In this document: piece after piece, positions 27,452-37,343 of the stretch
How the letters are laid out: each line of letters opens with the position of its first letter
Numbering within the stretch: the first letter of the stretch is position 1
NCBI GenBank assembly: GCA_007988745.1
Contig: BJUT01000035.1
Location: 1 to 42,542 of the forward strand
Source of the DNA: Pseudoalteromonas atlantica
Lineage (GTDB): Bacteria > Pseudomonadota > Gammaproteobacteria > Enterobacterales > Alteromonadaceae
DNA: 42,542 nt
Reading direction: 5' to 3'
Notes under the pieces: model-generated
Database searches by the model: none
What the model was told of the DNA's origin: nothing
What the model saw: the letters and a program-made list of their open reading frames with translations, nothing else
Position numbers and translations under genes: made by a program

Positions 27452-27615
27452 TTAACAGCATCAAACCAATTGAGCTTTGAGGATTAAAGTTACTCTATCT
27501 AGAAGCGATTTAATTCCAGCGCAATGCTGCTAATTTAATGGGCTCAATAACGGCCTCTGCCTTACTTAAAAAGCCAAGCAACCTACTACAAATTCAACCT
27601 AAAATATAACAGGCT

Positions 27616-28320
27616 CTAACATAGCGCATTTTTTACTGTTTTTAGCTCTCGCCTACTTACGCTTAATTGCTCCTTACATCCGGCTAGTTCTACGCTATGT
27701 ACACCAGGGCTTTGGGTATGCAAGGCAACAAGCTTTTGTTTGTTTATGAGCGTATTTCTGTGAATACGTAATAATTGCGTTGGGAAGCGTTGCTCAAGTT
27801 GTTTTAAGCTTTGTTCAATTAGGGCCTCGCCCTCTTTAAATACCATATTGGTGTATTTTTCTTGGGCATTAAAGTAATACACTTGATCAAGTTCAATACT
27901 TTTTATTGTGCCACCAAGCTGATAACTAATTTTTGTAGATTGCTGCTTTTGCATATGCGCTTTATTTAAACGCCCTACTTGCGCTAACACTTTATTTAAT
28001 GCCTGTTCAGTAACGGGTTTTACTAAGTATCCTGCGGCACTGAGCTGTAGCGCATCAAGTGCATGCTCGGGGTAAGCCGTTACAAATACTATTGCCGGTG
28101 GCACGCTCAGCGTATTGAGTTGCTGCGCTACCTCTAGGCCATTAATACCCGGCATATCTATGTCTAAAAAAACCAAATCGGGATGAACCTGCTTGATAAT
28201 GGCAAGTCCCTGCGCGCCGTTATCACCTTCGCCTTTAACTAAAATATGCTCGCTGTGCTGCAGTAGCCGCTTTATTCTAGCGCGAGCTAGTGGTTCATCA
28301 TCAATAATTACAACATTCAT
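27616..28320 (-). CDS. LytTR-family response regulator, AlgR-like
   Basis: A 234-residue regulator with a receiver domain (about residues 1-115: acidic pair Asp7-Asp8, phosphoacceptor Asp53 in FLDIDMPG, Lys101 in YLVKPV) and a LytTR DNA-binding domain (about 130-232, with YTNMVFKEGEALIEQSLKQLE and LLRIHRNTLINK). In Pseudomonas aeruginosa the AlgR/FimS pair activates the fimU-pilVWXY1Y2E operon. Here the regulator gene sits directly upstream of pilV in the same direction. It overlaps the kinase gene by four bases (ATGA), so the two are coupled. Other LytTR regulators (YehT/BtsR) are possible, but the context favours the pilus. Confidence 0.85.
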   Translation of the reverse strand: MNVVIIDDEPLARARIKRLLQHSEHILVKGEGDNGAQGLAIIKQVHPDLVFLDIDMPGINGLEVAQQLNTLSVPPAIVFVTAYPEHALDALQLSAAGYLVKPVTEQALNKVLAQVGRLNKAHMQKQQSTKISYQLGGTIKSIELDQVYYFNAQEKYTNMVFKEGEALIEQSLKQLEQRFPTQLLRIHRNTLINKQKLVALHTQSPGVHSVELAGCKEQLSVSRRELKTVKNALC

Positions 28321-29180
28321 TGGGGGTTCTCAAACTGCTTAGGGATCACCACTTTTACTCTAAATACATCCTCTTTTTGTGTGATCGTTAGTTGTGCTTT
28401 TTCTTTGTAATATATAAACAATCGCTGGCGAATATTTTCAAGTGCCATGCCGTTATTTGGTCTTTTTAACGCCTCATTATGAGTGGTCGGGTTAGAAACA
28501 ATCAATGTTAAATACCCTGTTGTTACGTGTAGCTCTACACTAATAACGGCCCCTGTTTCACTGGGTTCTACCCCATGGCACACCGCATTTTCTATTAACG
28601 GCTGAAGGGTTAAGCACGGAATACTAATATCTGGTAAATCAGCAGGCACTTGCCAATTAAGCTTTAAACGACTGCCAAAGCGCCAGGTTTCCAGCGCAAC
28701 ATATTGTTTTGATAAGGTCAGCTCATCTTCGAGAGAAACGCGCTGCCCCGAGCGCATAGCCGCTTGCGACAACGCCGCAAGCGCAAGTATTGCTTGCTCT
28801 GCAGCATCGGCATCATGATGTGTTAGCTCGGCGGCGGTATTAAGGCTATTGTACAAAAAATGAGGGCGAATTCTGGCTTGCAAAGCATCAAGCTCCGCGC
28901 GTGAGAGCGCTTTTGTTTGCTGCTCTTTTTCAAAGTAAATCAGTAAAAACTGTACAAATAAAGCCGTGATCAAAAAAACAATTAAGCAGTTTCGTAATAC
29001 AAAATAAATACTCGTTTCATTATTTGTAATATCTAAAAAGTAGCGGGCACACAGCACACTAAATAGAGCGGCACTGACTAAAAAGGAAATAAAAAAAGCA
29101 AAAAGTTGGGTGGTTTGCGGCTTTTTTTGTAAAACACGCCGAAAAGAGTATAAAGCAGAAATACTGACCAAAACGGTCAT
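28317..29180 (-). CDS. LytS/FimS-type sensor histidine kinase, N-terminally truncated frame
   Basis: The open frame encodes 287 residues: two visible membrane helices (about 28-47 and 62-83), the His_kinase domain with His107 in RIRPHFLYNSLN, and an ATPase domain with Asn198 in LTLQPLIENAVCHG and a G-box near 236-240 (NNGMALENI). Nothing like a ribosome site precedes the ATG at 29180. Reading upstream in the same frame to 29327 gives 49 more codons that encode two further good membrane helices but have no start codon, and a strong ribosome site with ATG lies at 29350 in the neighbouring frame. I think the gene was 344 codons long from 29350 and has lost one base. See the remnant entry. Function of the short form is doubtful. 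Confidence 0.75.
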   Translation of the reverse strand: MTVLVSISALYSFRRVLQKKPQTTQLFAFFISFLVSAALFSVLCARYFLDITNNETSIYFVLRNCLIVFLITALFVQFLLIYFEKEQQTKALSRAELDALQARIRPHFLYNSLNTAAELTHHDADAAEQAILALAALSQAAMRSGQRVSLEDELTLSKQYVALETWRFGSRLKLNWQVPADLPDISIPCLTLQPLIENAVCHGVEPSETGAVISVELHVTTGYLTLIVSNPTTHNEALKRPNNGMALENIRQRLFIYYKEKAQLTITQKEDVFRVKVVIPKQFENPQ

Positions 29181-29350
29181 ATGAGAAAATAAACTAATTA
29201 CGCCAAGGCTCTGCCAGCTATCCCCTTCAACAAAAGGAGCAAACGCTAAGATGGTAGCAACAACTTGGGTAACAATAAGCGTGGCAAGTACCCCTCGCTC
29301 ATTAAAAAGAGCCGAAAAAGCAATGTTTCACCTTGCGGCAACTTGCTCAT
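29181..29350 (-). pseudogene. Frameshifted N-terminal part of the sensor kinase gene
   Basis: AAGGAG lies eight bases before an ATG at 29350 that starts MSKLPQGETLLF and stops after 34 codons at TAG (29246-29248). The frame that joins the kinase is open from just after a TGA at 29328-29330 and reads FSALFNERGVLATLIVTQ, a membrane helix, then AFAPFVEG and a second helix leading into the kinase. Adding one base between about 29327 and 29303, for example in one of the two TTTTT runs, would fuse both parts into a 344-residue, four-helix kinase close in length to Pseudomonas FimS. Confidence 0.7.
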
Positions 29351-29390
29351 AACGGCTCTCCTTGTAATCTAAATAATTAATTTATATAGA

Positions 29391-30320
29391 TTAACGCAGC
29401 TCAACAGGAACGGCAAATACGATATTCTCTTCTTCACCTGGGTTTTCAACTACCTGCTTGCCGCCTAGCTCTTTTAAGCGTGCAATAACTTGCTGTACAA
29501 GCACTTCTGGCGCAGAAGCCCCCGCAGTTACTCCCACAGCGTTAGTTTCATCAAACCACTGTGCTTCAACATTTGTTGCATCATCGATTAAATAAGCGGT
29601 TGTGCCCATTTTATCTGCAAGTTCACGTAAACGGTTAGAGTTAGAGCTGTTTTTTGCCCCCACAACTAATAGCACATCTACCTTGTCTGCTAAATCACGC
29701 ACAGCATCTTGACGGTTTTGTGTCGCATAGCAAATGTCATCTTTGCGCGGGCCATCAATTGCTGGGAATTTTTCGCGCAGCGCATCAATTACATCTGCAG
29801 TGTCATCTACTGAGAGCGTTGTTTGGCTACAATAAAATAGGTTATCAGCATTTTTAACGTTAAGTTCGGCAACATCTTCTGCGGTTTCCACAAGGTAAAT
29901 ACCACCGTCGTTATTGTCATATTGCCCCATAGTGCCCTCAACTTCTGGGTGTCCATGGTGACCAATTAAAATACACTCAATACCTTTACGGCTCGCACGC
30001 GTTACTTCCATATGCACTTTAGTAACTAATGGGCATGTTGCGTCAAATACTTTTAAATCGCGGCGTTTAGCTTCTGAGCGTACCGCTTGCGATACACCGT
30101 GGGCGCTAAAAATAACAATGCTGTCATCAGGTACTTGGTCTAGCTCTTCAACAAATACGGCACCACGGTTTTTTAAGCCATCTACTACGTAGCGGTTATG
30201 AACAACCTCGTGGCGTACGTAAATTGGCTTTTCAAAAATATCTAAAGCGCGCTCTACTATGCTAATTGCACGGTCTACACCTGCACAAAAGCCTCGCGGG
30301 TTCGCTAATAAAATATCCAT
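29391..30320 (-). CDS. ispH: 4-hydroxy-3-methylbut-2-enyl diphosphate reductase
   Basis: The last enzyme of the MEP isoprenoid pathway, making IPP and DMAPP with a [4Fe-4S] cluster. The 309-residue protein has the three cluster cysteines Cys12 ([10 protein letters not shown]), Cys96 (DATCPLV) and Cys197 ([11 protein letters not shown]), and the catalytic Glu126 in [10 protein letters not shown]. It overlaps the fkpB stop by one base and closes the conserved ileS-lspA-fkpB-ispH operon. Confidence 0.97.
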   Translation of the reverse strand: MDILLANPRGFCAGVDRAISIVERALDIFEKPIYVRHEVVHNRYVVDGLKNRGAVFVEELDQVPDDSIVIFSAHGVSQAVRSEAKRRDLKVFDATCPLVTKVHMEVTRASRKGIECILIGHHGHPEVEGTMGQYDNNDGGIYLVETAEDVAELNVKNADNLFYCSQTTLSVDDTADVIDALREKFPAIDGPRKDDICYATQNRQDAVRDLADKVDVLLVVGAKNSSNSNRLRELADKMGTTAYLIDDATNVEAQWFDETNAVGVTAGASAPEVLVQQVIARLKELGGKQVVENPGEEENIVFAVPVELR

Positions 30321-30760
30321 TAGCCTTGCACCTCAATAATATCTACTTCAAACGTTAAACGTTGACCTGCTAACGGATGATTAAAATCTATAGTAACCGA
30401 CTCACCTTGTACTTCGCGTACCAGTCCTGGCAGCTCAGTACCATCTGGCTGAGTAAAGGCAATAATTGCGCCGACTTTAGCTGGCGTTTCTGCACCAAAT
30501 TTACTGCGTTCTACATAGTAAATATTATCTGGATTAGGTTGGCCAAAGGCGTCTTCTGGTTCTAACTCAAACGTTTTGCTTTCGCCTGCACTTAAACCTA
30601 GTAAGCACTTTTCAAAATTAGCCGTTAAGCTGCCATCACCCATCGTTAACTTAGCTGGTTTATTATGCACCTTGGTTGAGTCTGCGGCAGAGCCATCTTC
30701 TAGTTTAATAGAAAAGTGAAAAATAACCTCTGAGTTTTCACCAATTACAGCTTGGCTCAT
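30320..30760 (-). CDS. fkpB: FKBP-type peptidyl-prolyl isomerase SlpA
   Basis: A 146-residue cytosolic SlyD-like prolyl isomerase and chaperone. The FKBP core is split by an insert-in-flap domain (about residues 75-120, [19 protein letters not shown]), as in SlpA/FkpB. It ends with [20 protein letters not shown], the usual family end. It has no His-rich metal tail, which separates it from SlyD. It overlaps lspA by four bases and ispH by one. Confidence 0.92.
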   Translation of the reverse strand: MSQAVIGENSEVIFHFSIKLEDGSAADSTKVHNKPAKLTMGDGSLTANFEKCLLGLSAGESKTFELEPEDAFGQPNPDNIYYVERSKFGAETPAKVGAIIAFTQPDGTELPGLVREVQGESVTIDFNHPLAGQRLTFEVDIIEVQG

Positions 30761-31257
30761 GCTTTATGCTCCTTCGGACTTTCGCCTGTAAAGGCATCAA
30801 ATAATAATAATGCGGCACCAATACAAATTGCACAGTCGGCAATATTAAATACTGGAAAATGCGAGTTTTTATAAAACACATGTATAAAGTCAATTACATA
30901 ACCATAAGCAACACGGTCATATAAATTACCAATAGCGCCAGCAAGCACTAACGCATAAGCACTACATAATATTTTATTTGTCGCTGGTAAACGCTTTAAC
31001 CACCACACTAATAGCGCACTAATAGCAATGGCAATAAAACTTAAAAACCAACGTTGCCAGCCACCCGCTTCACTTAAAAAGCTGTAGGCCGCTCCATAGT
31101 TATGTACGTAGGTAATACTAAAAACAGGCAGTAAATTAATCGACTCTTGATAAGCCATGGTATTTACAACAAGTGTTTTAGTGGCAAAGTCTATTACAAG
31201 CAGTAATAGACTTAACCAAAGCCACACTAAACCACTTTTTTGGGCTAGTTTGCTCAC
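30757..31257 (-). CDS. lspA: Lipoprotein signal peptidase (signal peptidase II)
   Basis: An inner-membrane aspartyl protease of 166 residues with four helices that cuts prolipoproteins before the lipidated cysteine. Catalytic aspartates are Asp123 (YGYVIDFI) and Asp141 (FNIADCAI); the family motifs NYGAAYSF and GNLYDR (109-114) are present. It lies 12 bases after ileS and overlaps fkpB. Confidence 0.95.
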   Translation of the reverse strand: MSKLAQKSGLVWLWLSLLLLVIDFATKTLVVNTMAYQESINLLPVFSITYVHNYGAAYSFLSEAGGWQRWFLSFIAIAISALLVWWLKRLPATNKILCSAYALVLAGAIGNLYDRVAYGYVIDFIHVFYKNSHFPVFNIADCAICIGAALLLFDAFTGESPKEHKA

Positions 31258-31269
31258 TGAGTAAAGCTC

Positions 31270-34098
31270 CTAAGCGAATTGACGCTTTTCACCTTCGCCG
31301 TCAACATTGCTTACACAACGACCACAAATTTCAGGGTGTGCAGGCTCTGAGCCTACATCATCGCTGTAATGCCAACAACGCTCACATTTAGTTGCATCTG
31401 TGGCTGCTACGCTAATGTACAAACCTTCAATTTCGGTTGTTTGTGTATCACTTGGCTGGCTATCTACTGCAGATACAGTGACCGCAGACGTTAGTAATAC
31501 AAAACGTAGTTCATCACCTAATGCTGCTAACTTATCAGCCAGTGCTTTTTCGGCGTATAAGTTAACGCTTGCTTGTAATGTTGCACCAATCACTTCTTCT
31601 TTTCGGGCTGCTTCTAGTACGCGGTTTACTTCGTCACGTACATTTAGAATCGCTTGCCAGTCATCGTTGCTAAATTGGCTGTTTGTCGGTGCATGTAAAC
31701 CGTCGTACCATACCGATGTAAATACGTAATCGCTACGCTCGCCCGGTAGTGCTTCCCAAATTTCTTGAGCTGTAAAACTCATAATTGGCGCCATCCAACG
31801 AGTCATTGCTTCAGCAATATGATAAAGCGCAGTTTGACAAGAACGACGTGCATGACTGTCGCTTTTTGCTGTGTACTGGCGGTCTTTAATTACATCTAAG
31901 TAGAACGAACCAAGCTCACCTGTACAGAAGTTCATTAGCTTTTGCGTTACTAATAGCATTTGGTAGCTATCGTAAGCTGCTAAAATTTCTTCTTGTAATT
32001 GGGCTGCACGGCCAACAATCCACTTATCAAGCTCAACCATATCATCAACAGCAACTTGGTCTGTTTTTGGATCAAAACCACTTAAGTTAGCTAACAAGTA
32101 ACGGCTAGTGTTACGAATACGGCGGTAACGATCTGCAGAGCGTTTAAATATTTCATCCGATACCGTCATTTCGGCGGTGTAATCGGTAGAAGCTACCCAT
32201 AAACGTAAAATGTCAGCGCCAAGTTTATTCATCACGTTTTGTGGTGAAATAACGTTACCTAACGATTTTGACATTTTGCGGCCGTTTTCATCTACGGTAA
32301 AGCCGTGCGTTAGTACTTGCTTGTAAGGTGCGTGACCGTTAATAGCAACTGAGGTCATCATTGATGACATAAACCAACCACGGTGCTGATCAGAACCTTC
32401 TAGGTATAAATCGGCTGGGCCAACTAACTCTTCACGTGCATCAACAACACATGCATGTGTTACGCCCGAATCAAACCATACATCTAACGTATCTTGTACT
32501 TTCATGTATTGCTTGGCATCTTCTTCGCCTAACAAGGTGGCAGGCTCTAGGTCATACCATGCTTGAATGCCTGACTTTTCTACCAGCTCTGCAGCTTGCT
32601 CAATAAGTGCTTGCGTATTTGGGTGTAAAGCACCGGTGTCTTTATCAACAAATAAAGCAATTGGCACACCCCAAGTACGTTGGCGTGAAATACACCAATC
32701 TGGGCGACCTTCAACCATGTTCGCAATGCGGCTTTCGCCCCACTCTGGCAACCATTGGGTGTTTTTAATTTCGCTTAACGAGTCTTGACGTAAGTTAGCC
32801 TGATCCATGCTTACAAACCACTGCGGTGTAGCACGGAAAATAATAGGCGTTTTGTGGCGCCAACAATGCGGGTAGCTATGCGTAAGCGCATGATGATGCA
32901 TTAAAGCACCGCGCTCTGTTAGTACGTCAATTACACTGGCATTTGCTTTAAATACATGCTGACCAGCAAATAATTCTGTATCAGGTAGGTAAACGCCATT
33001 CGCGCCTACAGGGTTTGCTACTTCAAGATTGTAATTTAAGCCTGCCGCGAAATCTTCTTGACCATGGCCTGGCGCGGTATGTACCACACCCGTACCTGAG
33101 TCAGTAGTAACGTGGTCTGCTACAATTACCGGTACATCAAAATCATAAAATGGGTGAGCAACGTGTAAGTTTTCAAGTGCTGCACCTTTAACATAACCTA
33201 GTACGTGGAAATGATTAAAGCCATAACGGTCCATTGCATCTTTAACAAGCTCTGAGCCTAAAATTAAACGCTGCTGTGAGCCTTCATCATCTACTTGTAC
33301 TAAGGCGTACTCTAAATCTGCATGCACTGCTACCGCACGGTTAGCGGGTAAAGTCCACGGCGTTGTAGTCCAAATAACAGTACCTACACTGCCTTGGCCT
33401 TTATGGCCATCGGCTAAATCAAAGGCATTAACAACCGCGTCTTGATCTGCAAATGTAAAACGTACGTCAATCGCTGGAGATTGCTTATCTTGGTACTCTA
33501 CTTCGGCCTCTGCTAATGCAGAGCCACAGTCTGTACACCAATGCACAGGCTTTGCACCTTTATGAAGGTGGCCATTTTTAATAATACGACCAAGCACGCG
33601 AATAGCGTTTGCTTCAAAGTCATAGTTCATTGTTAAGTAAGGTTTGTCCCAATCGCCAAACACACCTAAACGTTTAAAGTCTACTTTTTGACCTTCAACT
33701 TGCTTTTTAGCGTAAGCACGGCATTTTTCACGAAACTCGCTCGCGGTTACTTTAACTCCTGGCTTGCCTACTTTTTTCTCAACCATTAACTCAATTGGCA
33801 AACCATGACAGTCCCAACCAGGCACATAAGGTGCATCAAAGTCAGATAAAGTTTTAGACTTAACAATTATGTCTTTTAAAATCTTATTTACTGAGTGGCC
33901 TAAATGGATATCGCCGTTTGCATACGGAGGGCCGTCATGCAAAATAAAGGTCTTTTTACCTTTTTTAGCGCTGCGAATTTGACCGTACAGGTCGTCTTCA
34001 TACCATGCTTTAAGCATTTTTGGTTCACGTTGTGCCAAATTGCCACGCATTGGAAACTGTGTTTCCGGTAAATTCAAAGTATGTTTGTAGTCGCTCAT
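31270..34098 (-). CDS. ileS: Isoleucyl-tRNA synthetase
   Basis: Charges tRNA(Ile). A 942-residue class I synthetase with the HIGH-type motif [13 protein letters not shown] (about 58-70), an editing domain (CP1) with [13 protein letters not shown], the KMSKS motif [10 protein letters not shown] (near 610), an anticodon-binding domain, and a C-terminal zinc finger with CERC and CGRC (about 903-925). It is of the bacterial type 1, as expected for E. coli-like enzymes. It lies 29 bases after ribF. Confidence 0.97.
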   Translation of the reverse strand: MSDYKHTLNLPETQFPMRGNLAQREPKMLKAWYEDDLYGQIRSAKKGKKTFILHDGPPYANGDIHLGHSVNKILKDIIVKSKTLSDFDAPYVPGWDCHGLPIELMVEKKVGKPGVKVTASEFREKCRAYAKKQVEGQKVDFKRLGVFGDWDKPYLTMNYDFEANAIRVLGRIIKNGHLHKGAKPVHWCTDCGSALAEAEVEYQDKQSPAIDVRFTFADQDAVVNAFDLADGHKGQGSVGTVIWTTTPWTLPANRAVAVHADLEYALVQVDDEGSQQRLILGSELVKDAMDRYGFNHFHVLGYVKGAALENLHVAHPFYDFDVPVIVADHVTTDSGTGVVHTAPGHGQEDFAAGLNYNLEVANPVGANGVYLPDTELFAGQHVFKANASVIDVLTERGALMHHHALTHSYPHCWRHKTPIIFRATPQWFVSMDQANLRQDSLSEIKNTQWLPEWGESRIANMVEGRPDWCISRQRTWGVPIALFVDKDTGALHPNTQALIEQAAELVEKSGIQAWYDLEPATLLGEEDAKQYMKVQDTLDVWFDSGVTHACVVDAREELVGPADLYLEGSDQHRGWFMSSMMTSVAINGHAPYKQVLTHGFTVDENGRKMSKSLGNVISPQNVMNKLGADILRLWVASTDYTAEMTVSDEIFKRSADRYRRIRNTSRYLLANLSGFDPKTDQVAVDDMVELDKWIVGRAAQLQEEILAAYDSYQMLLVTQKLMNFCTGELGSFYLDVIKDRQYTAKSDSHARRSCQTALYHIAEAMTRWMAPIMSFTAQEIWEALPGERSDYVFTSVWYDGLHAPTNSQFSNDDWQAILNVRDEVNRVLEAARKEEVIGATLQASVNLYAEKALADKLAALGDELRFVLLTSAVTVSAVDSQPSDTQTTEIEGLYISVAATDATKCERCWHYSDDVGSEPAHPEICGRCVSNVDGEGEKRQFA

Positions 34099-34127
34099 TA
34101 ATCCTACTTTCCGTATCTATCGGCTAC

Positions 34128-35054
34128 CTAATTTAAACCAAAACACTGTTTTGCGGCGGCAACATCGGTTGCAATTTGTGCCGTTAACTGTGTTAATGTC
34201 TCGAATTTTTTCTCATCGCGAAGTTTTTTTATTAACTCCACGTGCATAAACTGTCCATATATATCTTGTGCAAAGTCAAAAAGATGAACTTCTAACAAAG
34301 CACGAGTTCCATTAAAAGTGGGCTTGTTACCAATATTGGCTACCCCATAAACGTGTTTTCCGGCAATGTTTGCTTTTACGGCAAACACCCCATTTACAGG
34401 GCAAACTTGGCGTTTAAGCGCTATATTTGCAGTTCGAAAACCAAGCTCTCGCCCTCTTTTCCAACCATGTATTACACGCCCTGAAATAGCATAATTATGC
34501 CCTAGCATTAACTTAGCATTTTCTAAGTCGCCTGCGGCTAATGCTTCACGTATTAGTGTGCTGCTTACTCTAGCATTTAATTGGCGAAAACTCGCGGTGC
34601 TTTTTACATCCATGCCCGCTTGTTTGCCCATACTGAGCAGTAAATTAAAATTCCCTTGGCGCTGTTTACCAAATTTAAAATCATCACCTACTGTGAGTGC
34701 TTTAACGCCTAGCTTTTTAATTAAAATATCACTAACAAATTGCTCAGCGTGCATATTGGCAAATTGTTGGTTAAAGCTAATACAAATAACCCGCTCAATA
34801 CCTAAGTTACTTAGTAATCTGAGTTTGTCGCGTAACCGAGTAAGTCGAGCTGGCGCATTGTTTTTAGCAAAAAACTCTTGCGGCTGCGGCTCAAATAACA
34901 TCACAGTACTGGGTAAGTTATGTGCTTTGGCATCCGCTAACAGCCCTTTTAACACTTCGCCATGGCCTAAATGCACACCGTCAAAATTACCAATAGTCAA
35001 CACACAACCATAATGTTGCGCTCGAATATTGTGTATACCTCTAATTAACTCCAT
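34128..35054 (-). CDS. ribF: Bifunctional riboflavin kinase / FAD synthetase
   Basis: Makes FMN from riboflavin and then FAD. The 308-residue protein has an N-terminal nucleotidyltransferase domain (about 1-180) with GNFDGVHLGHGEVL (22-35) and STLIREALAAGD, and a C-terminal riboflavin kinase domain (about 183-306) with GRELGFRTANIAL, the GVFAVKANI strand and PTFNGTRALLEVHLFDF. Its place between murJ and ileS matches E. coli. An 84-base gap follows murJ. Confidence 0.95.
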   Translation of the reverse strand: MELIRGIHNIRAQHYGCVLTIGNFDGVHLGHGEVLKGLLADAKAHNLPSTVMLFEPQPQEFFAKNNAPARLTRLRDKLRLLSNLGIERVICISFNQQFANMHAEQFVSDILIKKLGVKALTVGDDFKFGKQRQGNFNLLLSMGKQAGMDVKSTASFRQLNARVSSTLIREALAAGDLENAKLMLGHNYAISGRVIHGWKRGRELGFRTANIALKRQVCPVNGVFAVKANIAGKHVYGVANIGNKPTFNGTRALLEVHLFDFAQDIYGQFMHVELIKKLRDEKKFETLTQLTAQIATDVAAAKQCFGLN

Positions 35055-35138
35055 GCCACCTAATGCCTTTTTCAGCGAGTATTATTAACGACTTTAAAAT
35101 CGTTCAAAACCACAGGGCTGCCGATTATAATCTTTTTT

Positions 35139-36719
35139 TTAGTTTGATTCAGTAGTTGCTACACTTTTTATCGTATTTAGTCTTACACCAAGTAAAAACA
35201 GCACCGCAAAGTAACTTATTGCAGCAATTACTAGCAATGCAATTAACAACATTACTTGCTCAGAAAAATGCCATGTAGCCCAATAATAACGGCTGCTGAC
35301 GTACCACGTTAGAGCGCCCATTACCAAGCTTGCCACTATGCACTTTACGCTAAAGCGCAGGCTCATTGCAGAGAACTGATACACGTTTTCTTTTTTAAGT
35401 TGCCTGTAAAGTAAAAAAGCATTGCAGCTGGCCGACATAGACGTTGCTAAAGCAAGCCCTAAATATCCTATAAACGGGGCTAACATAATATTAAATACCA
35501 TATTAAGCACCAGCGTAATAATACCAATACGCACAGGTGTTTTGGTATCTTGACGCGAGTAAAAACCCGGCGCTAATACTTTAATAAGCATAAAGCTAAC
35601 TAACCCTACCGAGTAGGCAACCACCCCTAAGCTTACCGCTTTGACATGATCAACATCAGCGTCTTTAAATGCGCCGTGATCAAATAACACAGTAATGATA
35701 AGCGGGCTTATAATCATTAAACCAACCATGGCGGGTATGCCTAAAAAAATCACAAAACGCACACCCCAATCTAACGTATGCTGAAAATCACTGAGCTTTT
35801 TACTGCTATGCAATTTAGAAAGTGCGGGTAAAATAACAGTGGCAATACCAATACCAAATAAACCAAGTGGAAACTCAATTAACCTATCTGAGTAATAAAG
35901 CCATGCGATAGAGCCCGTCATTAATAGCGAGGCAATCATGGTGTCGAGCAGGAGGTTAATTTGGCTTATTGAAACACCAAATAATGCCGGCAGCATAAGC
36001 TTACGCACTTTTTTAACGTTCTCGTCTTGCCACGCCCAGCGAGGACGTGCCAGCATTTTTGCTCGGTATAAAAATGGTAACTGAAACAACAATTGCACCA
36101 CTCCGCCCACAAATACACCAATGGCTAACGCATACGCCCCCACGCTAAATTTGTCGTGCAATAAAATGGCGCAGGTAATAATTGAAATATTAAGTAATAC
36201 GGGCGTAAAAGCAGCCACTGCAAAGCGGTTATACACATTCATTACCGCACCGCTAAGGGCCACCAAACTAACAAATAACAAATATGGAAAGGTTAACTTT
36301 AATAAGGAGCTTGCCAGCACAAACTTTTCTGCATTGGGGCCACCTTGCCACCAATCTATAAACCAGCCAGTACCAAATAACGCGGCAATAACAGGCGAGG
36401 CAATAACGCCAAAAATAGTCACGCAAAGCAAAATAGTGCCCAGCGTACCGGCAGCCTGTGCTACAAATAACTTAACTTTATCATCGCCATGGTGTTCTTT
36501 AATTTCACTAAGTACAGGCACAAATGCCTGGGCAAAGGCCCCCTCTGCAAATAGACGGCGTAAAAAATTGGGAATACGGTTAGCAAACAAAAAAACATCA
36601 GCAGCTGCACTAGCACCTAATAAGTTTGCAACGACAGCGTCTCGTACTAACCCTAAAATACGCGATATCATTGTCATACAACTTACAATCATACCGGAGC
36701 GAAATAATCCTTTTGACAC
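35139..36719 (-). CDS. murJ: Lipid II flippase MurJ
   Basis: Moves the peptidoglycan precursor lipid II across the inner membrane. The 526-residue protein has about 14 hydrophobic helices, the N-terminal phrase SRILGLVRDAVVANLLGASAAADVFLFANRIPNFLRRLFAEGAF split here as SRILGLVRD and FANRIPNFLRRLF, both MurJ hallmarks with the essential arginines, and FSRQDTKTP-like FYSRQDTKTPV near residue 390. It is divergent from rpsT and heads the block that includes ribF and ileS. Confidence 0.96.
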   Translation of the reverse strand: MSKGLFRSGMIVSCMTMISRILGLVRDAVVANLLGASAAADVFLFANRIPNFLRRLFAEGAFAQAFVPVLSEIKEHHGDDKVKLFVAQAAGTLGTILLCVTIFGVIASPVIAALFGTGWFIDWWQGGPNAEKFVLASSLLKLTFPYLLFVSLVALSGAVMNVYNRFAVAAFTPVLLNISIITCAILLHDKFSVGAYALAIGVFVGGVVQLLFQLPFLYRAKMLARPRWAWQDENVKKVRKLMLPALFGVSISQINLLLDTMIASLLMTGSIAWLYYSDRLIEFPLGLFGIGIATVILPALSKLHSSKKLSDFQHTLDWGVRFVIFLGIPAMVGLMIISPLIITVLFDHGAFKDADVDHVKAVSLGVVAYSVGLVSFMLIKVLAPGFYSRQDTKTPVRIGIITLVLNMVFNIMLAPFIGYLGLALATSMSASCNAFLLYRQLKKENVYQFSAMSLRFSVKCIVASLVMGALTWYVSSRYYWATWHFSEQVMLLIALLVIAAISYFAVLFLLGVRLNTIKSVATTESN

Positions 36720-36895
36720 CTTAAACCTACTTAAAAACCTTTAGTTAGCGCAATTATGCCACAGTCTTTTTTATAAATCGCTTTAAAGCACTAGGCTGGG
36801 CGTCTGTGCTTTGTTACAATAGCGATATTAACTGCTAAAGCGGCAAATTGATGTTCGTTATAAGGAGCAGTTTTTCTTGAGTTGTTAAATTTAAA

Positions 36896-36924
36896 TTGAC
36901 ATTCATGATAAAAACAGGCATATT
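36896..36924 (+). promoter_or_regulatory. Sigma-70 promoter of rpsT
   Basis: A perfect -35 TTGACA (36896-36901), a 17-base spacer and CATATT (36919-36924, four of six) upstream of rpsT. Transcription would start near 36931, leaving a leader of about 40 bases. Confidence 0.7.
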
Positions 36925-36971
36925 CCACGGCCTTTAATTTAAGCTTTATTTAAGATTGTTAGGAGCAAACC

Positions 36972-37232
36972 TTGGCTAACATCAAGTCTGCAAAAAAACG
37001 CGCTATCACTAGCGAAAAAAACCGTCAGCACAACGCAAGCCGTCGTTCAATGATGCGTACTTACTTCAAAAAAGTAACCGCTGCTATTGAAGCTGGCGAT
37101 AAAGAAGCTGCACAGCAAGCTTTCTCTGTTGCTACACCTATCCTAGACCGTTACGCAACTAAGGGTCTAATTCATAAAAACAAAGCAGCTCGTCATAAGA
37201 GCCGTTTAGCAGCTAAAATTAAAGCGCTATAA
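36972..37232 (+). CDS. rpsT: 30S ribosomal protein S20
   Basis: 86 residues, beginning [10 protein letters not shown] after a TTG start at 36972. AGGAG lies six bases before the TTG, and S20 of E. coli also uses UUG, which limits its translation and supports feedback control by S20. Basic, alanine-rich helices with [16 protein letters not shown] and [16 protein letters not shown] are typical. It diverges from murJ, as in E. coli. Confidence 0.97.
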   Translation: MANIKSAKKRAITSEKNRQHNASRRSMMRTYFKKVTAAIEAGDKEAAQQAFSVATPILDRYATKGLIHKNKAARHKSRLAAKIKAL

Positions 37233-37246
37233 TTTGTTTTATGATT

Positions 37247-37273
37247 AAAAAACCGGCCTAGGCCGGTTTTTTT
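37247..37273. terminator. Terminator of rpsT
   Basis: AAAAAACCGGCC and GGCCGGTTTTTTT form a compact perfect hairpin with T run 14 bases past the rpsT stop. It may also act on the convergent receiver gene. Confidence 0.9.
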
Positions 37274-37343
37274 ATATCTAAAATTTGGTATTTAGCAATC
37301 CACTAAACTTTAAGCTGATTTAACGCATTACTATTAAAGCTGG

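Larger units (their letters stand above)
27353..27615. other. Regulatory spacer between pilV and the LytTR regulator gene
   Basis: About 260 bases between two minus-strand genes. The half next to pilV holds the promoter and the paired AlgR-like boxes described separately. The other half (about 27460-27610) is not explained by any feature I can name and has no terminator for the regulator gene. Confidence 0.5.

Noticed and set aside
29303..29309. Programmed -1 frameshift at C TTT TTA in the kinase gene
   Set aside because: Not kept as the main explanation: the heptamer is not of the standard X XXY YYZ type, and no stimulating stem-loop was found. A one-base loss or sequence error is simpler, so it stays only as an alternative.
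34558..35013. 151-codon open frame antisense to ribF
   Set aside because: Composition is a mirror of ribF codons and ribF shows all family motifs. No independent evidence of coding.
36121..36744. 207-codon open frame on the plus strand across murJ
   Set aside because: It lies wholly antisense to a well-conserved flippase gene, has low-complexity Asn/Thr/Ala/Lys composition, and no ribosome site. It is a by-product of murJ codon use.
36972..36974. rpsT start codon TTG as a possible sequence error
   Set aside because: A UUG start is known for S20, and AGGAG is correctly spaced before it.
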